From positions 62,001 to 126,000 of the forward strand of contig CAVVPU010000241.1 in the NCBI GenBank assembly GCA_963750015.1: a stretch of 64,000 bases of DNA, written 5' to 3'. Shown here piece by piece: positions 51,816-60,750 of the stretch. Each line of letters opens with the position of its first letter. Position 1 is the stretch's first letter. The position numbers were made by a program, and so were the translations under genes. The stretch comes from CAVVNC01 sp963750015 (GTDB taxonomy: Bacteria > Desulfobacterota > Syntrophorhabdia > Syntrophorhabdales > WCHB1-27). A model generated the notes under the pieces. That model saw only the letters and a program-made list of their open reading frames with translations, ran no database searches and had not been told where the DNA came from.

Positions 51816-52505
51816 TCACGATATGTCTATATTGAACTTAATCTCTGCCTCGGACCTTCTCCCGTAGATGGGCACTATCTCGTAACGATCTGTTTGCACC
51901 CAATGGGCCAGACCGGTCTTGAGTAGGGCTTCACCGGAAATCCGCACGGGCCCGTTGTCGACTATGGTGAGACCTCGGATGCCTTCAAGGTCTCGTCGGC
52001 ACAGCCTGACTCCCGAACCGAAGCAGAGGCACGGTCCGGCAATCTTCGACGCCACGTCTTCCGGCTTCAAGGAGTAAAAGTCGCTCACGCGGATCGCTGC
52101 CTCTTTTCTTGCCTGATAAAGGGCAAAGAAGACCTCTCCTTTCTTTGCGTCGACCAACGGGCACAGATAAGTGCCCTCGAGAAACCCTAAAGGAGCCGCA
52201 AGAACATCGAGGGTGGGCACCCCCAGAATGGGAATGTGGAGGCCCTCGGCAAGCCCCTTGCAAAAGGCGAGTCCTACCCGGATCCCCGTGAAGGAGCCGG
52301 GCCCGAGGGTGACGAAAAGCAGGTCCAAGTCTTTTGGGAAGAAACCGTGGTCTTCGAGCAGTGCCTGAACTCTCTTTGCCAGCACCTCCGAAGGATGCCG
52401 GTCCTGCCTCGAGTGCCTCTCTTCGATCAGCCGACCCTCCTCCCCGAGGGCCAGGTTCAGAAAGTCGAGGGAGTTATCGAGGGCCAGTATGAGCCTATCT
52501 GACAT
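51816..52505 (-). CDS. tsaB: tRNA threonylcarbamoyladenosine biosynthesis protein TsaB
   Basis: 229 residues. LALDNSLDFLNLAL, HSEVL-like RHPSEVLAKRV and the GPGSFTGIRVGL signature place it in TsaB. It partners TsaD and TsaE in making t6A37 on ANN-decoding tRNAs. It overlaps the end of rseP by 11 bases. Confidence 0.93.
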   Translation of the reverse strand: MSDRLILALDNSLDFLNLALGEEGRLIEERHSRQDRHPSEVLAKRVQALLEDHGFFPKDLDLLFVTLGPGSFTGIRVGLAFCKGLAEGLHIPILGVPTLDVLAAPLGFLEGTYLCPLVDAKKGEVFFALYQARKEAAIRVSDFYSLKPEDVASKIAGPCLCFGSGVRLCRRDLEGIRGLTIVDNGPVRISGEALLKTGLAHWVQTDRYEIVPIYGRRSEAEIKFNIDIS

Positions 52506-53579
52506 GAGAGAAGAATCTCATGATGTCGTTAAAAGTGGCGAGCACCATGATGCATACAAGGATGCCCATTCCCACCCTTTGGGACCACTCCACCACCTTC
52601 TCCGGGATCTTCCGGCGTATGACAAATTCTATGAAGGAAAAGAGTATGTGGCAGCCGTCGAGCACCGGTATGGGGAGCAGGTTGACGACGCCCAAGTTTA
52701 TGCTTATCAGGGCGAGGAAAGAAAGAAAGCTGCTCTTGCCTGCATGCGCCGTTTTCCCTACCTGCTGGAAAATCAGAATCGGTCCGCCTACGTTCTTTGG
52801 AGATATGCTGCCCTCTATCAACTTCACGATGCCCACGACGGTCAATTGGGTCAGGTTGCACGTATCAACTACGGCCTTGGAGGTCGCCCCGGTGAGGGTC
52901 TCCTTTTTCGTCACGTTCGCCGGTCCCACTCCTATCAGCTTGACCTTACCGATCGTTTCTCCGAAAACGTTCTTGTCATCAGTCACCTTAGGCTTAATAT
53001 CCACGCTCATAACCTGGCCGTGTCTGTTGATCTGAAACTTTAGGGGTCGCGAGAGGTCGGCACCGGTGACCGCCTTTTGCAGGTCGGTCCATTGGTTGAC
53101 CGGATGGCCGTCGATCTGGGTGATAATGTCTCCTTCCTTCAAGCCCGCCATGTCCGCGGGGTCGCCTTTGAGAACCTGCCCTATTTCCGTGGTGGTGGAG
53201 GGAACGGGATAGCCGGTCAGAAAGATGATGAAAAAGACAAGGGCGGCGAAAAGCACATTAAAGAAAGGACCCGCAAAGGCGATGAGCATCTTTGCCAGGG
53301 GCGGCTTGTTTGCGAACGACCTGCCCACTTCTTCCTCGGGAACGACCTCGTCGGTAGACTCCCCGAGCATCTTGACATATCCTCCGAGAGGTATGGCAGA
53401 CACCGCGTACTCCGTCTCTCCCCTCTTGAAAGTGATTAACTTCTTTCCGAAGCCGAGAGAGAATGTAAGAACCTTTACATTCGTGAGGCGAGCAACGAGA
53501 AAATGTCCTAATTCATGGACAAATATAAGTATGCTCAGGACAATACGAATAACGATTAGAAATAGAGCAGATTAAGCAT
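52495..53579 (-). CDS. rseP: Site-2 intramembrane metalloprotease RseP, N-terminus out of frame
   Basis: Expected about 360 residues. The ATG at 53579 overlaps the dxr stop, and MLNLLYF leads to a stop in that frame. One base apart, the frame LIVIRIVLSILIFVHELGHF continues without break to the stop at 52495, with HELGH zinc motif at 53517-53503, one PDZ domain (GLKEGDIITQIDGHPVNQW), and the second metal ligand in LPIPVLDGCH. Between the upstream TAA and HELGH there is no ATG, GTG or TTG. A one-base loss near 53560 is the simple reading. If translation began at GTG 53403, the zinc motif would be lost. RseP cuts membrane anchors in stress signalling. Confidence 0.88.
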
Positions 53580-54720
53580 CGATCCTCCTCAGGCGATCTT
53601 CTGTATATGTCTTCGCCCAGTTGTGAATCCCCAAGATTGTCTCCAGATCATCCACCTCTTTCACGCCTGGGTGGTGGCCGAGGGCCTCTTCCACGAGACC
53701 GGTGATATCGGTAAAGCCGATCCTTCCCTCCAGAAATGCACCGGATGCAACCTCATTCGATGCATTGAGGGTGATCAGTGCGCTGTCACCCGCATCGAGA
53801 GCCGAGTAAGCCAATTGCAACGCCGGGAAGCGCTCCATATCGGGGGCGCGGAAGGTGAGGCGGCCGAGTTCGGCAAGATTCACCTTGCCGAAGGGCACTT
53901 TTCTTCGTTCTCCTGTGTTGAGGGCAAAGGCAATAGGTATCCTCATGTCGGGATAGGCCATGTAGGCAAAGAGGGATCCGTCGACCATCTGAAGCATTCC
54001 ATGGAGCACGCTCTCGGGATGAACGAGGACATCGATCTTCTCCTGACCCACTTCGAAAAGCCAACGAGCTTCGATGACTTCGAGACCTTTGTTCATGAGT
54101 GTCGCAGAATCGATGGTCACCTTCGTGCCCATCTGCCACGTCGGATGGCGCAACGCTGCTTCTGAGGTGACATTTCTTAAGGCCTCTTTTGAATAGTCCT
54201 TGAAGGGACCTCCGGATGCCGTGATGACGAGCTTCTCGATCTCCCGATCATTTCGGCCCTCCAGGAGCTGATAAAGAGCTGAGTGCTCGCTGTCGACAGG
54301 GATGAGGCGGCTGCCCCCCCGTCTTAATCGGGAGATCAACCTTCCTGCCATGACGAGACTCTCTTTGTTGGCAAGAGCCAATATCCTGCCCTGTTTCAAT
54401 GCCTCTATGGTGGGCTCGAGTCCGGCGCTCCCGGGAAGGGCGTTGACGATCGTATGAGCATCGGCCTGGAGAAGTTCATGAAGGCCCGAAAGGCCGACCA
54501 GCTTGCGGGACGTTCCGAAGTCGACCGCGTCTGCAAGCCCGCCATCGTAAAGGCAGGCAAGACGTGGCTTAAACCGGCAGATTTGCTCGGCAAAGAGCCG
54601 GGTGTTACCCTTGCATGCAATGCCGACCAGGTCGAATTCGTCGTGTTGGTTTTCTATGGCTTCAAGCGTCGATCTTCCGATAGAGCCCGTAGAGCCAAGC
54701 ACGGTGACTCCCTTTTTCAT
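53572..54720 (-). CDS. dxr: 1-deoxy-D-xylulose 5-phosphate reductoisomerase
   Basis: 382 residues. GSTGSIGRSTL binds NADPH, SEHSALYQLLEG is the substrate and metal site, and PTWQMGTKVTIDSATLMNKG is intact. It is the second step of the MEP isoprenoid route, which supplies UppS. It overlaps cdsA (ATGA) upstream and rseP downstream. Confidence 0.97.
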   Translation of the reverse strand: MKKGVTVLGSTGSIGRSTLEAIENQHDEFDLVGIACKGNTRLFAEQICRFKPRLACLYDGGLADAVDFGTSRKLVGLSGLHELLQADAHTIVNALPGSAGLEPTIEALKQGRILALANKESLVMAGRLISRLRRGGSRLIPVDSEHSALYQLLEGRNDREIEKLVITASGGPFKDYSKEALRNVTSEAALRHPTWQMGTKVTIDSATLMNKGLEVIEARWLFEVGQEKIDVLVHPESVLHGMLQMVDGSLFAYMAYPDMRIPIAFALNTGERRKVPFGKVNLAELGRLTFRAPDMERFPALQLAYSALDAGDSALITLNASNEVASGAFLEGRIGFTDITGLVEEALGHHPGVKEVDDLETILGIHNWAKTYTEDRLRRIDA

Positions 54721-55514
54721 TTCGAAAACCCCGAAAGATAATGGTACAGGAAGGGCGCGGTGATAATAAAGCTGTCGATCCTGTCAAGTATGCCGCCATG
54801 TCCCGGAATGAGAGATGACGAGTCTTTCACATCACAGACCCTCTTTGCGATTGATTCGAGCATGTCCCCGAGCTGTCCGAGAACGCCGATAGCCGCACCT
54901 GCGCACGCCGCAGAGAGGAAAGTCAACCCCATCCGGTGGCCGAAGAGAAGCGTAACGAGCAAAGCACCCGCCATGGCCCCGAAAAACCCCTCGACAGTCT
55001 TATTGGGGCTGATAAGGGGTGCGAGCTTGTGCCGGCCTATGCTTTTCCCGGCCGCGTAAGCTGCCGTATCGCTTGCCCACACGATGAGAAGCAATATGGC
55101 GGGCAAATAAGGATCGAGTTCCTTCAACCTATAGAATGAGAAGAGTGGAAGCCCGAGGAATACCTCTGAAAAAAGAATCACGAGGATGCATTTCGCCATA
55201 ACCCTGTTGACTGAAGCATCAACAACGCCCGGCTTCAGTATCTTAAAAGCCAGGTAAAGAGCCGGTGAAAGGAGCAGCCAAAGCAGATAAAGATCAGTTC
55301 GGTCCGTGTAAAGAAGAACGAAGGACGCCGCAACCAGTATCATTGGAGCGAAGATATCAGCCGTGCGGGCCATAGAGGCCCACTCCCAGGTTGCGAGCAG
55401 AAGCACCAGGCCCATGAACAGGAGAAAAGACACGGGCGGCGAAAAGACAAACAAGAGGACCACGAGGGGCCCGACCAGGAGGCCCGAGCCGACTCTCTTC
55501 TTGAGATTGCCCAT
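54717..55514 (-). CDS. cdsA: Phosphatidate cytidylyltransferase
   Basis: 265 residues, very hydrophobic, about eight membrane helices. The CdsA signature KRVCDVKDSSSLIPGHGGIL with its following DRID is complete, near residues 220-245. It makes CDP-diacylglycerol from phosphatidic acid and CTP. It starts one base after uppS. Confidence 0.96.
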   Translation of the reverse strand: MGNLKKRVGSGLLVGPLVVLLFVFSPPVSFLLFMGLVLLLATWEWASMARTADIFAPMILVAASFVLLYTDRTDLYLLWLLLSPALYLAFKILKPGVVDASVNRVMAKCILVILFSEVFLGLPLFSFYRLKELDPYLPAILLLIVWASDTAAYAAGKSIGRHKLAPLISPNKTVEGFFGAMAGALLVTLLFGHRMGLTFLSAACAGAAIGVLGQLGDMLESIAKRVCDVKDSSSLIPGHGGILDRIDSFIITAPFLYHYLSGFSK

Positions 55515-55515
55515 T

Positions 55516-56229
55516 TCAGGCTTCCTTCAGGCTGCCGAATCTTCTTTCTCTGCCCTCAAAGTCGGCAAGCGCCCTCTTGTAAGCCTCCCGTCTGAAATCG
55601 GGCCACAAAGTGTCGGTTACGTATAGCTCGGTATATGCGATCTGCCAGAGAAGAAAATTGCTGAGCCTCATTTCACCGCTCGTCCTTATGAGCAGGTCCG
55701 GGTCGGCCTGACCTGCCGTGTAGAGGTAGCCGGCAAAGGTTTTTTCATCGATGTCCGTGAGGCTCCCTTTCTTGGCGTCTTCTACGATCAGCCTTGCCGC
55801 TCGTAGGATTTCCTCCCTGCCGCTGTATGACAGAGCAATGTTAAGGGTCATGGACTTATTATTCTTCGTCTCCTGGATGACGCCGGTGAGCTGCTGCTGC
55901 AAGTCAAGGGGGAGGTCGTTCAAGTCCCCTATGGGTCTAAAACGAATATCCTCCTTCATCATCATGGGCAATTCCTTTTGAAGGTAGACCGCCAAAAGTG
56001 CGAGCAGAGCCTGGACTTCAATCTTGGGTCGCGTCCAGTTTTCTTTCGAGAAGGCATAAAGCGTAAGGATCGGGATGGCAAGCTCCCTGGTCATGGTGAC
56101 CACATCCCTCACAGATTCTATGCCCGCTATATGTCCTTCGACTCTCGGAAGCTCCCGGTTTCTCGCCCATCTCCCGTTGCCGTCCATTATGATCGCAACG
56201 TGCCGGGGCAGCTTCTCTTTATTCATCAT
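55516..56229 (-). CDS. uppS: Undecaprenyl diphosphate synthase
   Basis: 237 residues. HVAIIMDGNGRWA (near residue 10) has the catalytic Asp; GHIAGIESV, LTLYAFSKENW and the RTSGEMRLSNFLLWQ block are conserved. It makes the C55 carrier lipid for peptidoglycan and LPS. It lies between frr and cdsA. Confidence 0.97.
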   Translation of the reverse strand: MMNKEKLPRHVAIIMDGNGRWARNRELPRVEGHIAGIESVRDVVTMTRELAIPILTLYAFSKENWTRPKIEVQALLALLAVYLQKELPMMMKEDIRFRPIGDLNDLPLDLQQQLTGVIQETKNNKSMTLNIALSYSGREEILRAARLIVEDAKKGSLTDIDEKTFAGYLYTAGQADPDLLIRTSGEMRLSNFLLWQIAYTELYVTDTLWPDFRREAYKRALADFEGRERRFGSLKEA

Positions 56230-56234
56230 ATATC

Positions 56235-56792
56235 TTATATCTCTAAAATCTCTTTTTCCTTTTCCGCATATACAGAGTCAACCATGCTGATGTACCGGTC
56301 CGTCGTCTTCTGAACTTCCTCTTGGAGCCGAAAGGCCTCGTCTTTCGACAAAGCTTTGTCTTTTTCCATCTTCTTCAGCTTTTCGTTAATCTCACGCCTC
56401 ACGTTACGCATGGCAATCTTCGTCGTTTCGAGCATCTTTCCGCCCAGCTTCGAAAGGTCCTTCCTTCTTTCCTCGGTCAACCTCGGGAAGACAAGCCTGA
56501 TTATCTTGCCATCAGACATGGGGTTGACGCCGAGATCCGACTTCTGTATAGCCTTTTCGATCTCATTGGTGGCGGATGTGTCCCAGGGTTGAATAGTTAT
56601 CGTCCTGCTGTCGGGAGCCGAGATTGTAGCCACCTGGTTAAGGGGAGTCGGCTGCCCGTAGTAAACTACCCTGATATCATCAAGGAGAGAGATAGAAGCC
56701 ACCCCCGTTCTAAGCTTGGAGAGATCTCTCTTGAGCGTATTGACAGATTTCCCCAACTTCTCCTCGAGTTCCTCCATTATTTCGCTCGACAT
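56235..56792 (-). CDS. frr: Ribosome recycling factor
   Basis: 185 residues from the ATG at 56792, which has GAGGGGG 5 bases before it; a GTG two codons upstream overlaps the pyrH stop and is less likely. TGVASISLLDDIRVVYYG and LTEERRKDLSKL are conserved. It splits post-termination ribosomes with EF-G. Confidence 0.97.
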   Translation of the reverse strand: MSSEIMEELEEKLGKSVNTLKRDLSKLRTGVASISLLDDIRVVYYGQPTPLNQVATISAPDSRTITIQPWDTSATNEIEKAIQKSDLGVNPMSDGKIIRLVFPRLTEERRKDLSKLGGKMLETTKIAMRNVRREINEKLKKMEKDKALSKDEAFRLQEEVQKTTDRYISMVDSVYAEKEKEILEI

Positions 56793-56794
56793 GG

Positions 56795-57502
56795 TCACCC
56801 CCTCACGATAGTGCCAACGGGTTCACCGAGAACAACCCTTCGCATATTGTCCTTGATTTTCATATTGAATACGATGATTGGCAGCTTGTTTTCCATACAG
56901 AGCGAGATCGCGGTGGCATCCATGACCTTGAGTCGGCGCTCCAGCACATCCATGTAGCTGATCTCGGCGAAAAAGAGTGCATCCTCGTGGGTTTCGGGGT
57001 CCTTGTCGTAAACCCCGTTTACCCTCGTCGCCTTCAGTATGACATCCGCCCCTATCTCCATTGCCCGGAGGGCTGCCGCCGTATCCGTAGTAAAGAACGG
57101 GTTTCCCGTACCGCAGGCAAATATGACGATTCTTCCTTTCTCCATGTGGCGAATAGCTCTTCTCCTTATATAAGGCTCTGCTATTGCCCCCATCTGGAGG
57201 GCTGTCTGCACCCTGGTGGGCAACCCCAATCTCTCGAGGTTATCCTGAAGGGCAAGACAATTCATGAGGGTCGCGAGCATGCCCATGTAGTCGCCTGTCG
57301 CCCTCTCAATGCCTTGCTGTTCGGCCCTCATTCCTCTATATATGTTGCCGCCCCCTACGACGATGGCGACGTCGACGCCCGTCCCTCTTACGGCCTCGAC
57401 ATCTGCGGCGATTTCCTTTATGGTTCCCGGGTCGATGCCATAACCCTCCCTTCCCATAAGGGCTTCGCCGCTCAGCTTCAGGAGTATTCTCTTATAGGCC
57501 AT
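56795..57502 (-). CDS. pyrH: Uridylate kinase
   Basis: 235 residues. RILLKLSGEALMG at the N-terminus and VAIVVGGGNIYRG (near residue 50) form the UMP/ATP sites of the amino-acid-kinase fold; FACGTGNPFFTTDTAA follows. It makes UDP. Position between tsf and frr is standard. Confidence 0.97.
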   Translation of the reverse strand: MAYKRILLKLSGEALMGREGYGIDPGTIKEIAADVEAVRGTGVDVAIVVGGGNIYRGMRAEQQGIERATGDYMGMLATLMNCLALQDNLERLGLPTRVQTALQMGAIAEPYIRRRAIRHMEKGRIVIFACGTGNPFFTTDTAAALRAMEIGADVILKATRVNGVYDKDPETHEDALFFAEISYMDVLERRLKVMDATAISLCMENKLPIIVFNMKIKDNMRRVVLGEPVGTIVRG

Positions 57503-57503
57503 T

Positions 57504-58109
57504 CTAGCTTTCTACCGTCTCACCGAGCTGAAAGCGGACGAATCTCCGGACGAGTATGTTCTCACCCATCTTCGAGATCAGATCATCGAGGAGGCCCTTG
57601 ATCGTTATATCAGGATTCTTTATGAACGGCTGCTCCATCAGACAAACTTCCTGATAAAATTTCTCCAGCTTGCCCTCCGCGATCTTGTCGAGGATCTTGT
57701 CCGGCTTGCCCGATTCTTTTGCCTGCTTTCTGTATATCTCTTTTTCCTTCTCCTTGACCTCTTCGGGCACATCCTCCCTCTTGACGTACGTTGGGTTGGC
57801 GGCCGTCACCTGCATAGCCACTTCCTTGGCAAAGGCCTGAAACTGGTCTGTCTTCGCCACGAAATCGGTTTCGCAGTTCACCTCGACCATGGTGGCAATC
57901 TTACCCCCCATATGGATGTAGACCGAAACAGTACCTTCCGTGGCTGCCCTTCCCACCCGTTTCTGGGCTTTCGCAAGACCCTTCTCCCGAAGGTAATCGA
58001 CGGCTTTGTCAATATCCCCGTTCGAGACCTTCAGCGCTTCCTTGCAATCCATCAAGCCGACGCCTGTCTTCTCCCTCAGCGTCTTCACCTGCTCTGCAGA
58101 TATCTCCAT
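57504..58109 (-). CDS. tsf: Elongation factor Ts, short form
   Basis: 201 residues, the short type also seen in Thermus and many deltaproteobacteria, against about 290 in E. coli. The N-terminal UBA-like domain has LREKTGVGLMDCKEAL, and the core has EVNCETDFVAKTD. It exchanges nucleotide on EF-Tu. Its start overlaps the rpsB stop by one base (TGATG). Confidence 0.96.
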   Translation of the reverse strand: MEISAEQVKTLREKTGVGLMDCKEALKVSNGDIDKAVDYLREKGLAKAQKRVGRAATEGTVSVYIHMGGKIATMVEVNCETDFVAKTDQFQAFAKEVAMQVTAANPTYVKREDVPEEVKEKEKEIYRKQAKESGKPDKILDKIAEGKLEKFYQEVCLMEQPFIKNPDITIKGLLDDLISKMGENILVRRFVRFQLGETVES

Positions 58110-58915
58110 CAGTATCCCCCTTCTCCTTCTCCTTCCTCAAAGACGGTTTCGTATTTCTCCTCGAGCACGCTCTCGTCGATAAAGGGCTTGGGCTCTTCCT
58201 TGTCTTCATCTTTGCCCTGGAATTCTTCCACATAGAGCGCCCTGCCTTCGAGAACGGCATCGGCTATCTTCGACGTAATCAGCTTTATTGCCCTTATTGC
58301 GTCATCGTTTCCCGGGATGATGTAGTCGATGTCATCAGGATCACAGTTGGTGTCGACGATTCCGACCGTGGGAATCCCCAACTTCCTTGCCTCATTTACC
58401 GCGATATACTCCTTCTTGGGGTCCACAATGTAGATCGCCCCCGGCAGCCTGTCCATATCCTTTATACCGCCCAGATGCTTCTGAAGCTTCTCTATTTCCC
58501 GGTCGATACTCAAAGCCTCCTTCTTCGGAAGTACTTTGAAAATATCGCTTCCTTTGAGCTCCTCGTACTTGCGAAGCCGGTCGATGCTTTTCTCAATGGT
58601 CTGATAGTTCGTGAGGGTTCCCCCCAGCCATCTTACATTCACGTGAAAGGCAGAGGCCCGTTTCGACTCCTCCACGATTGCTTCCTGGGCCTGTTTCTTG
58701 GTGCCCACAAAAAGCACATGCTCGTTCCGAGCCGCCACTTCCTTGACGAAGTTATAAGCCTCTTTGAACATCTTCAGCGTCTTTTGCAAATCGATGATGT
58801 AGATACCATTTCGGGCCCCAAAGATATAGGGTTTCATCTTGGGGTTCCATCTCTTCGTCTGATGCCCGAAATGGACACCGGCTTCCAGCAATTGTTTGAT
58901 GGTAAGGTTAGACAT
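58109..58915 (-). CDS. rpsB: 30S ribosomal protein S2
   Basis: 268 residues from the ATG at 58915, which has AGGAGG upstream; the longer frame is not conserved. TIKQLLEAGVHFGHQTKRWNPKM is the S2 signature; GIPTVGIVDTNCDPDDIDYIIPGND is near the C-terminus. The C-terminal 35 residues are acidic. It is the first gene of the rpsB-to-rseP run. Confidence 0.97.
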   Translation of the reverse strand: MSNLTIKQLLEAGVHFGHQTKRWNPKMKPYIFGARNGIYIIDLQKTLKMFKEAYNFVKEVAARNEHVLFVGTKKQAQEAIVEESKRASAFHVNVRWLGGTLTNYQTIEKSIDRLRKYEELKGSDIFKVLPKKEALSIDREIEKLQKHLGGIKDMDRLPGAIYIVDPKKEYIAVNEARKLGIPTVGIVDTNCDPDDIDYIIPGNDDAIRAIKLITSKIADAVLEGRALYVEEFQGKDEDKEEPKPFIDESVLEEKYETVFEEGEGEGGY

Positions 58916-59022
58916 AGGTCCTCCTGGTTTTATTCTTCCGCCCTTCGCATCTTGGTCCGGAGACACTTAGATGTGCACCCTCCGCCAATTGAAGGAACGT
59001 GCAGACTTACAAAACAGCCTTC

Positions 59023-59051
59023 AGTATACTCTCTTAAACCTTTTTCCTCAA
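59023..59051 (-). promoter_or_regulatory. Promoter of the rpsB-tsf-pyrH run
   Basis: On the minus strand TTGAGG (59051-59046) and TATACT (59028-59023) are 17 bases apart. Transcription would start about 100 bases before the rpsB ATG. Confidence 0.7.
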
Positions 59052-59198
59052 GGTCGACTCCCGCAAGGATGACCTGTTCGAAAGCCGTGCGCTCTTAAGT
59101 ACGATCTGTTCATCGTCCGCAGGAGATCTTCAATCCCTTCTCTGCGGCCCAAGCTACAGGGTTTTAGGCAAAGGCTCCGACGAGCACCAACGTGTCCG

Positions 59199-59762
59199 TC
59201 AATCGAGAAGCTCGAGGGCCTTGGGGATATCTATGTCGCCCGTAAAAACGCCTCGCTTGCCATCTTTTATGATTATGCACGTGGGGGTCGAGCTCACGTT
59301 ATCTTCTCGAATCATGGCGTTGAGGGCGGCGAGGGCGGGTGCAGCATCGAATTCCTGGAACTGCACCCTGTTCTTCCTGAGGAATTCTTCGAGGGCCTCC
59401 TTTTCCTCTATTCTATCTCGCGCCGCCTGAAAGAGCAACTCTCTTGCCCGAATAGCGTAAGAGAAATTCCGGTCCTTCCTAAGAACATAAAGAAAGCATT
59501 TCGCATAAAGGGGCGTGAAGGTGTGAACCGGCGTGTCTACAAGGGTTAGGGTAATGATATTCTTGCGCACGAGGTCCGAGATAAGACCTTCAACCTTCGG
59601 CTCCATCCGGCCGCAAGGGCCGCAGAAGTAGTCTGTATAGAGTCGAACTTGAACCTTCCCGCTTCCAAAGGAAGGAACGGGGGCTTCTCCGGCGCGGGCG
59701 GGGTGGGCGGTGGGCGCGAGAAAAAGCAGGCCAACGACGAGGCAGAGGCCCCTGAAAAGCCC
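59199..59762 (-). CDS. DsbA/DsbC-like thiol-disulfide protein, start codon not found
   Basis: The open minus frame reads a signal-peptide-like segment (GLFRGLCLVVGLLFLAP, then AHPARA) from 59762, then VQVRLYTDYFCGPCGRME with a CGPC redox site (59624-59613), and continues to TPTCIIIKDGKRGVFTGDIDI, a thioredoxin-fold C-terminus with cis-Pro. An ATG inside the active site (59606) would miss the cysteines, so the gene begins upstream. The same frame runs back to a TAG near 59860 with no ATG, GTG or TTG, so either a rare start or an indel is present. It is probably a periplasmic disulfide oxidoreductase. Confidence 0.72.
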   Translation of the reverse strand, partial: GLFRGLCLVVGLLFLAPTAHPARAGEAPVPSFGSGKVQVRLYTDYFCGPCGRMEPKVEGLISDLVRKNIITLTLVDTPVHTFTPLYAKCFLYVLRKDRNFSYAIRARELLFQAARDRIEEKEALEEFLRKNRVQFQEFDAAPALAALNAMIREDNVSSTPTCIIIKDGKRGVFTGDIDIPKALELLD

Positions 59763-59799
59763 TGGCCTCCCTGCGCGCCTCGCTCTTCCCGCCCTTTTT

Positions 59800-59997
59800 C
59801 GCTCTAGGTCCGTGCAAACTCCGCCTCCCTTTAAAGAGGTGCCCGATTTCGAAAGGAACTAGGACGTCCTTCTCGACATGTACGGAAAAGGCCGGTGTAG
59901 ACTGCTTGCTCTGTGCCTTTTTCCTGGCCTTGCCGAGGTTCGACTTCTTTCTTTTCCTTTTAAGCTCGGTTATCTTCGTGTTCGATGGCATCGCCAA
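59800..59997 (-). CDS. Small basic protein, C-terminus unclear
   Basis: From the ATG at 59997 or 59991 (MPSNTKITELKRKRKK) the frame gives a Lys/Arg-rich N-terminus of about 35 residues, then VHVEKDVLVPFEIGHLF. The frame stays open into the Dsb-like gene, where it is certainly a shadow, so the true end lies somewhere near 59800; I give that as an approximate limit. The helix-forming basic start could bind nucleic acid, but no family is certain. Confidence 0.4.
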
Positions 59998-60215
59998 ACC
60001 TCCTTGTGTCTTATGGCCTTCATACGACTTAAACCGTTTTCGTGAAAAGGCGCGACCCGGGCGGAAATCACCGGGAATTTATAGATTAACATAAAAATGG
60101 TGTCCCATCAACATGGCGACATGGCTGAAGCTTAAAGCGCTTCCGGGAAGCCGGAAGGGGTCTACTCAGCAAAGAACGGCCCGATTTACGGGCCTTTCGC
60201 GGCCACAAATTCTTT

Positions 60216-60245
60216 TTGACATTTTTCCTTCCTTGTGTGTAACAT
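60216..60245 (+). promoter_or_regulatory. Promoter of the lipoprotein gene, likely leaderless transcript
   Basis: TTGACA (60216-60221) and TAACAT (60240-60245) are 18 bases apart. The expected transcription start, about 7 bases on, falls at the ATG at 60253. There is no ribosome site before that ATG. Confidence 0.6.
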
Positions 60246-60252
60246 ACCGACT

Positions 60253-60750
60253 ATGCGTAACCTACCGATTATTCTAGTCCTTTGTCTGCTCGCGTCGTGC
60301 TCCCTCCCTTTTGGCGGGAAGAAAACGGAACAGGCTCCCACCAAGCCCGAAACCGGCACCAAGGTAGAAACTGCTCTGCCCAAACCCGGTGACATAAAGA
60401 TAGTAGAGGGAGTGGAGTACATCTACGCGAAGAACCGCAGGTACATGATGGCGCCCTACGAGCCGGAGTATATCTGGGTCAGAAAGGATCAATACTCCCC
60501 GGGCCTCTTTGATACCCTGGTCGGCAGTGGCAGCAGCGGCGCAGACAAGAAGCAGCAGCAGGAGCTCGAACAACGGCTGGCAAAACTCGAAGAGAATATC
60601 AAGAAAGGAAATGCCACGGCTCAAAACCCTCAGATTGCCTATGTTGGACCGGGCTCCTTACCTGGCGTTCCCTATAATCTCGACCTCTGTGCCCACGTTC
60701 AACTATCCTTCCCCAAAGATGAAGAGACGTGTCGTGGTCCTCAACCTTGA
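60253..60750 (+). CDS. Envelope lipoprotein, N-terminal part (frame broken downstream)
   Basis: 165 codons from the ATG at 60253 (an in-frame GTG at 60235 is earlier). A lipoprotein signal ends LLASC near residue 16. Residues about 36-80 (KIVEGVEYIYAKNRRYMM, EPEYIWVRKD) and a Gln/Lys/Glu coil follow. After about residue 130 the frame loses protein-like character. The frame one base later carries on as a conserved C-terminal region (next entry). One extra base between 60600 and 60718 would explain this. It may also be two overlapping genes, but the second has no signal peptide of its own. Confidence 0.7.
   Translation: MRNLPIILVLCLLASCSLPFGGKKTEQAPTKPETGTKVETALPKPGDIKIVEGVEYIYAKNRRYMMAPYEPEYIWVRKDQYSPGLFDTLVGSGSSGADKKQQQELEQRLAKLEENIKKGNATAQNPQIAYVGPGSLPGVPYNLDLCAHVQLSFPKDEETCRGPQP

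Noticed and set aside
59590..59799. Downstream part of the basic small-protein frame
   Set aside because: It runs antisense-like through the Dsb signal peptide and CGPC coding region in another frame and is Arg/Pro-rich, typical of a shadow frame.
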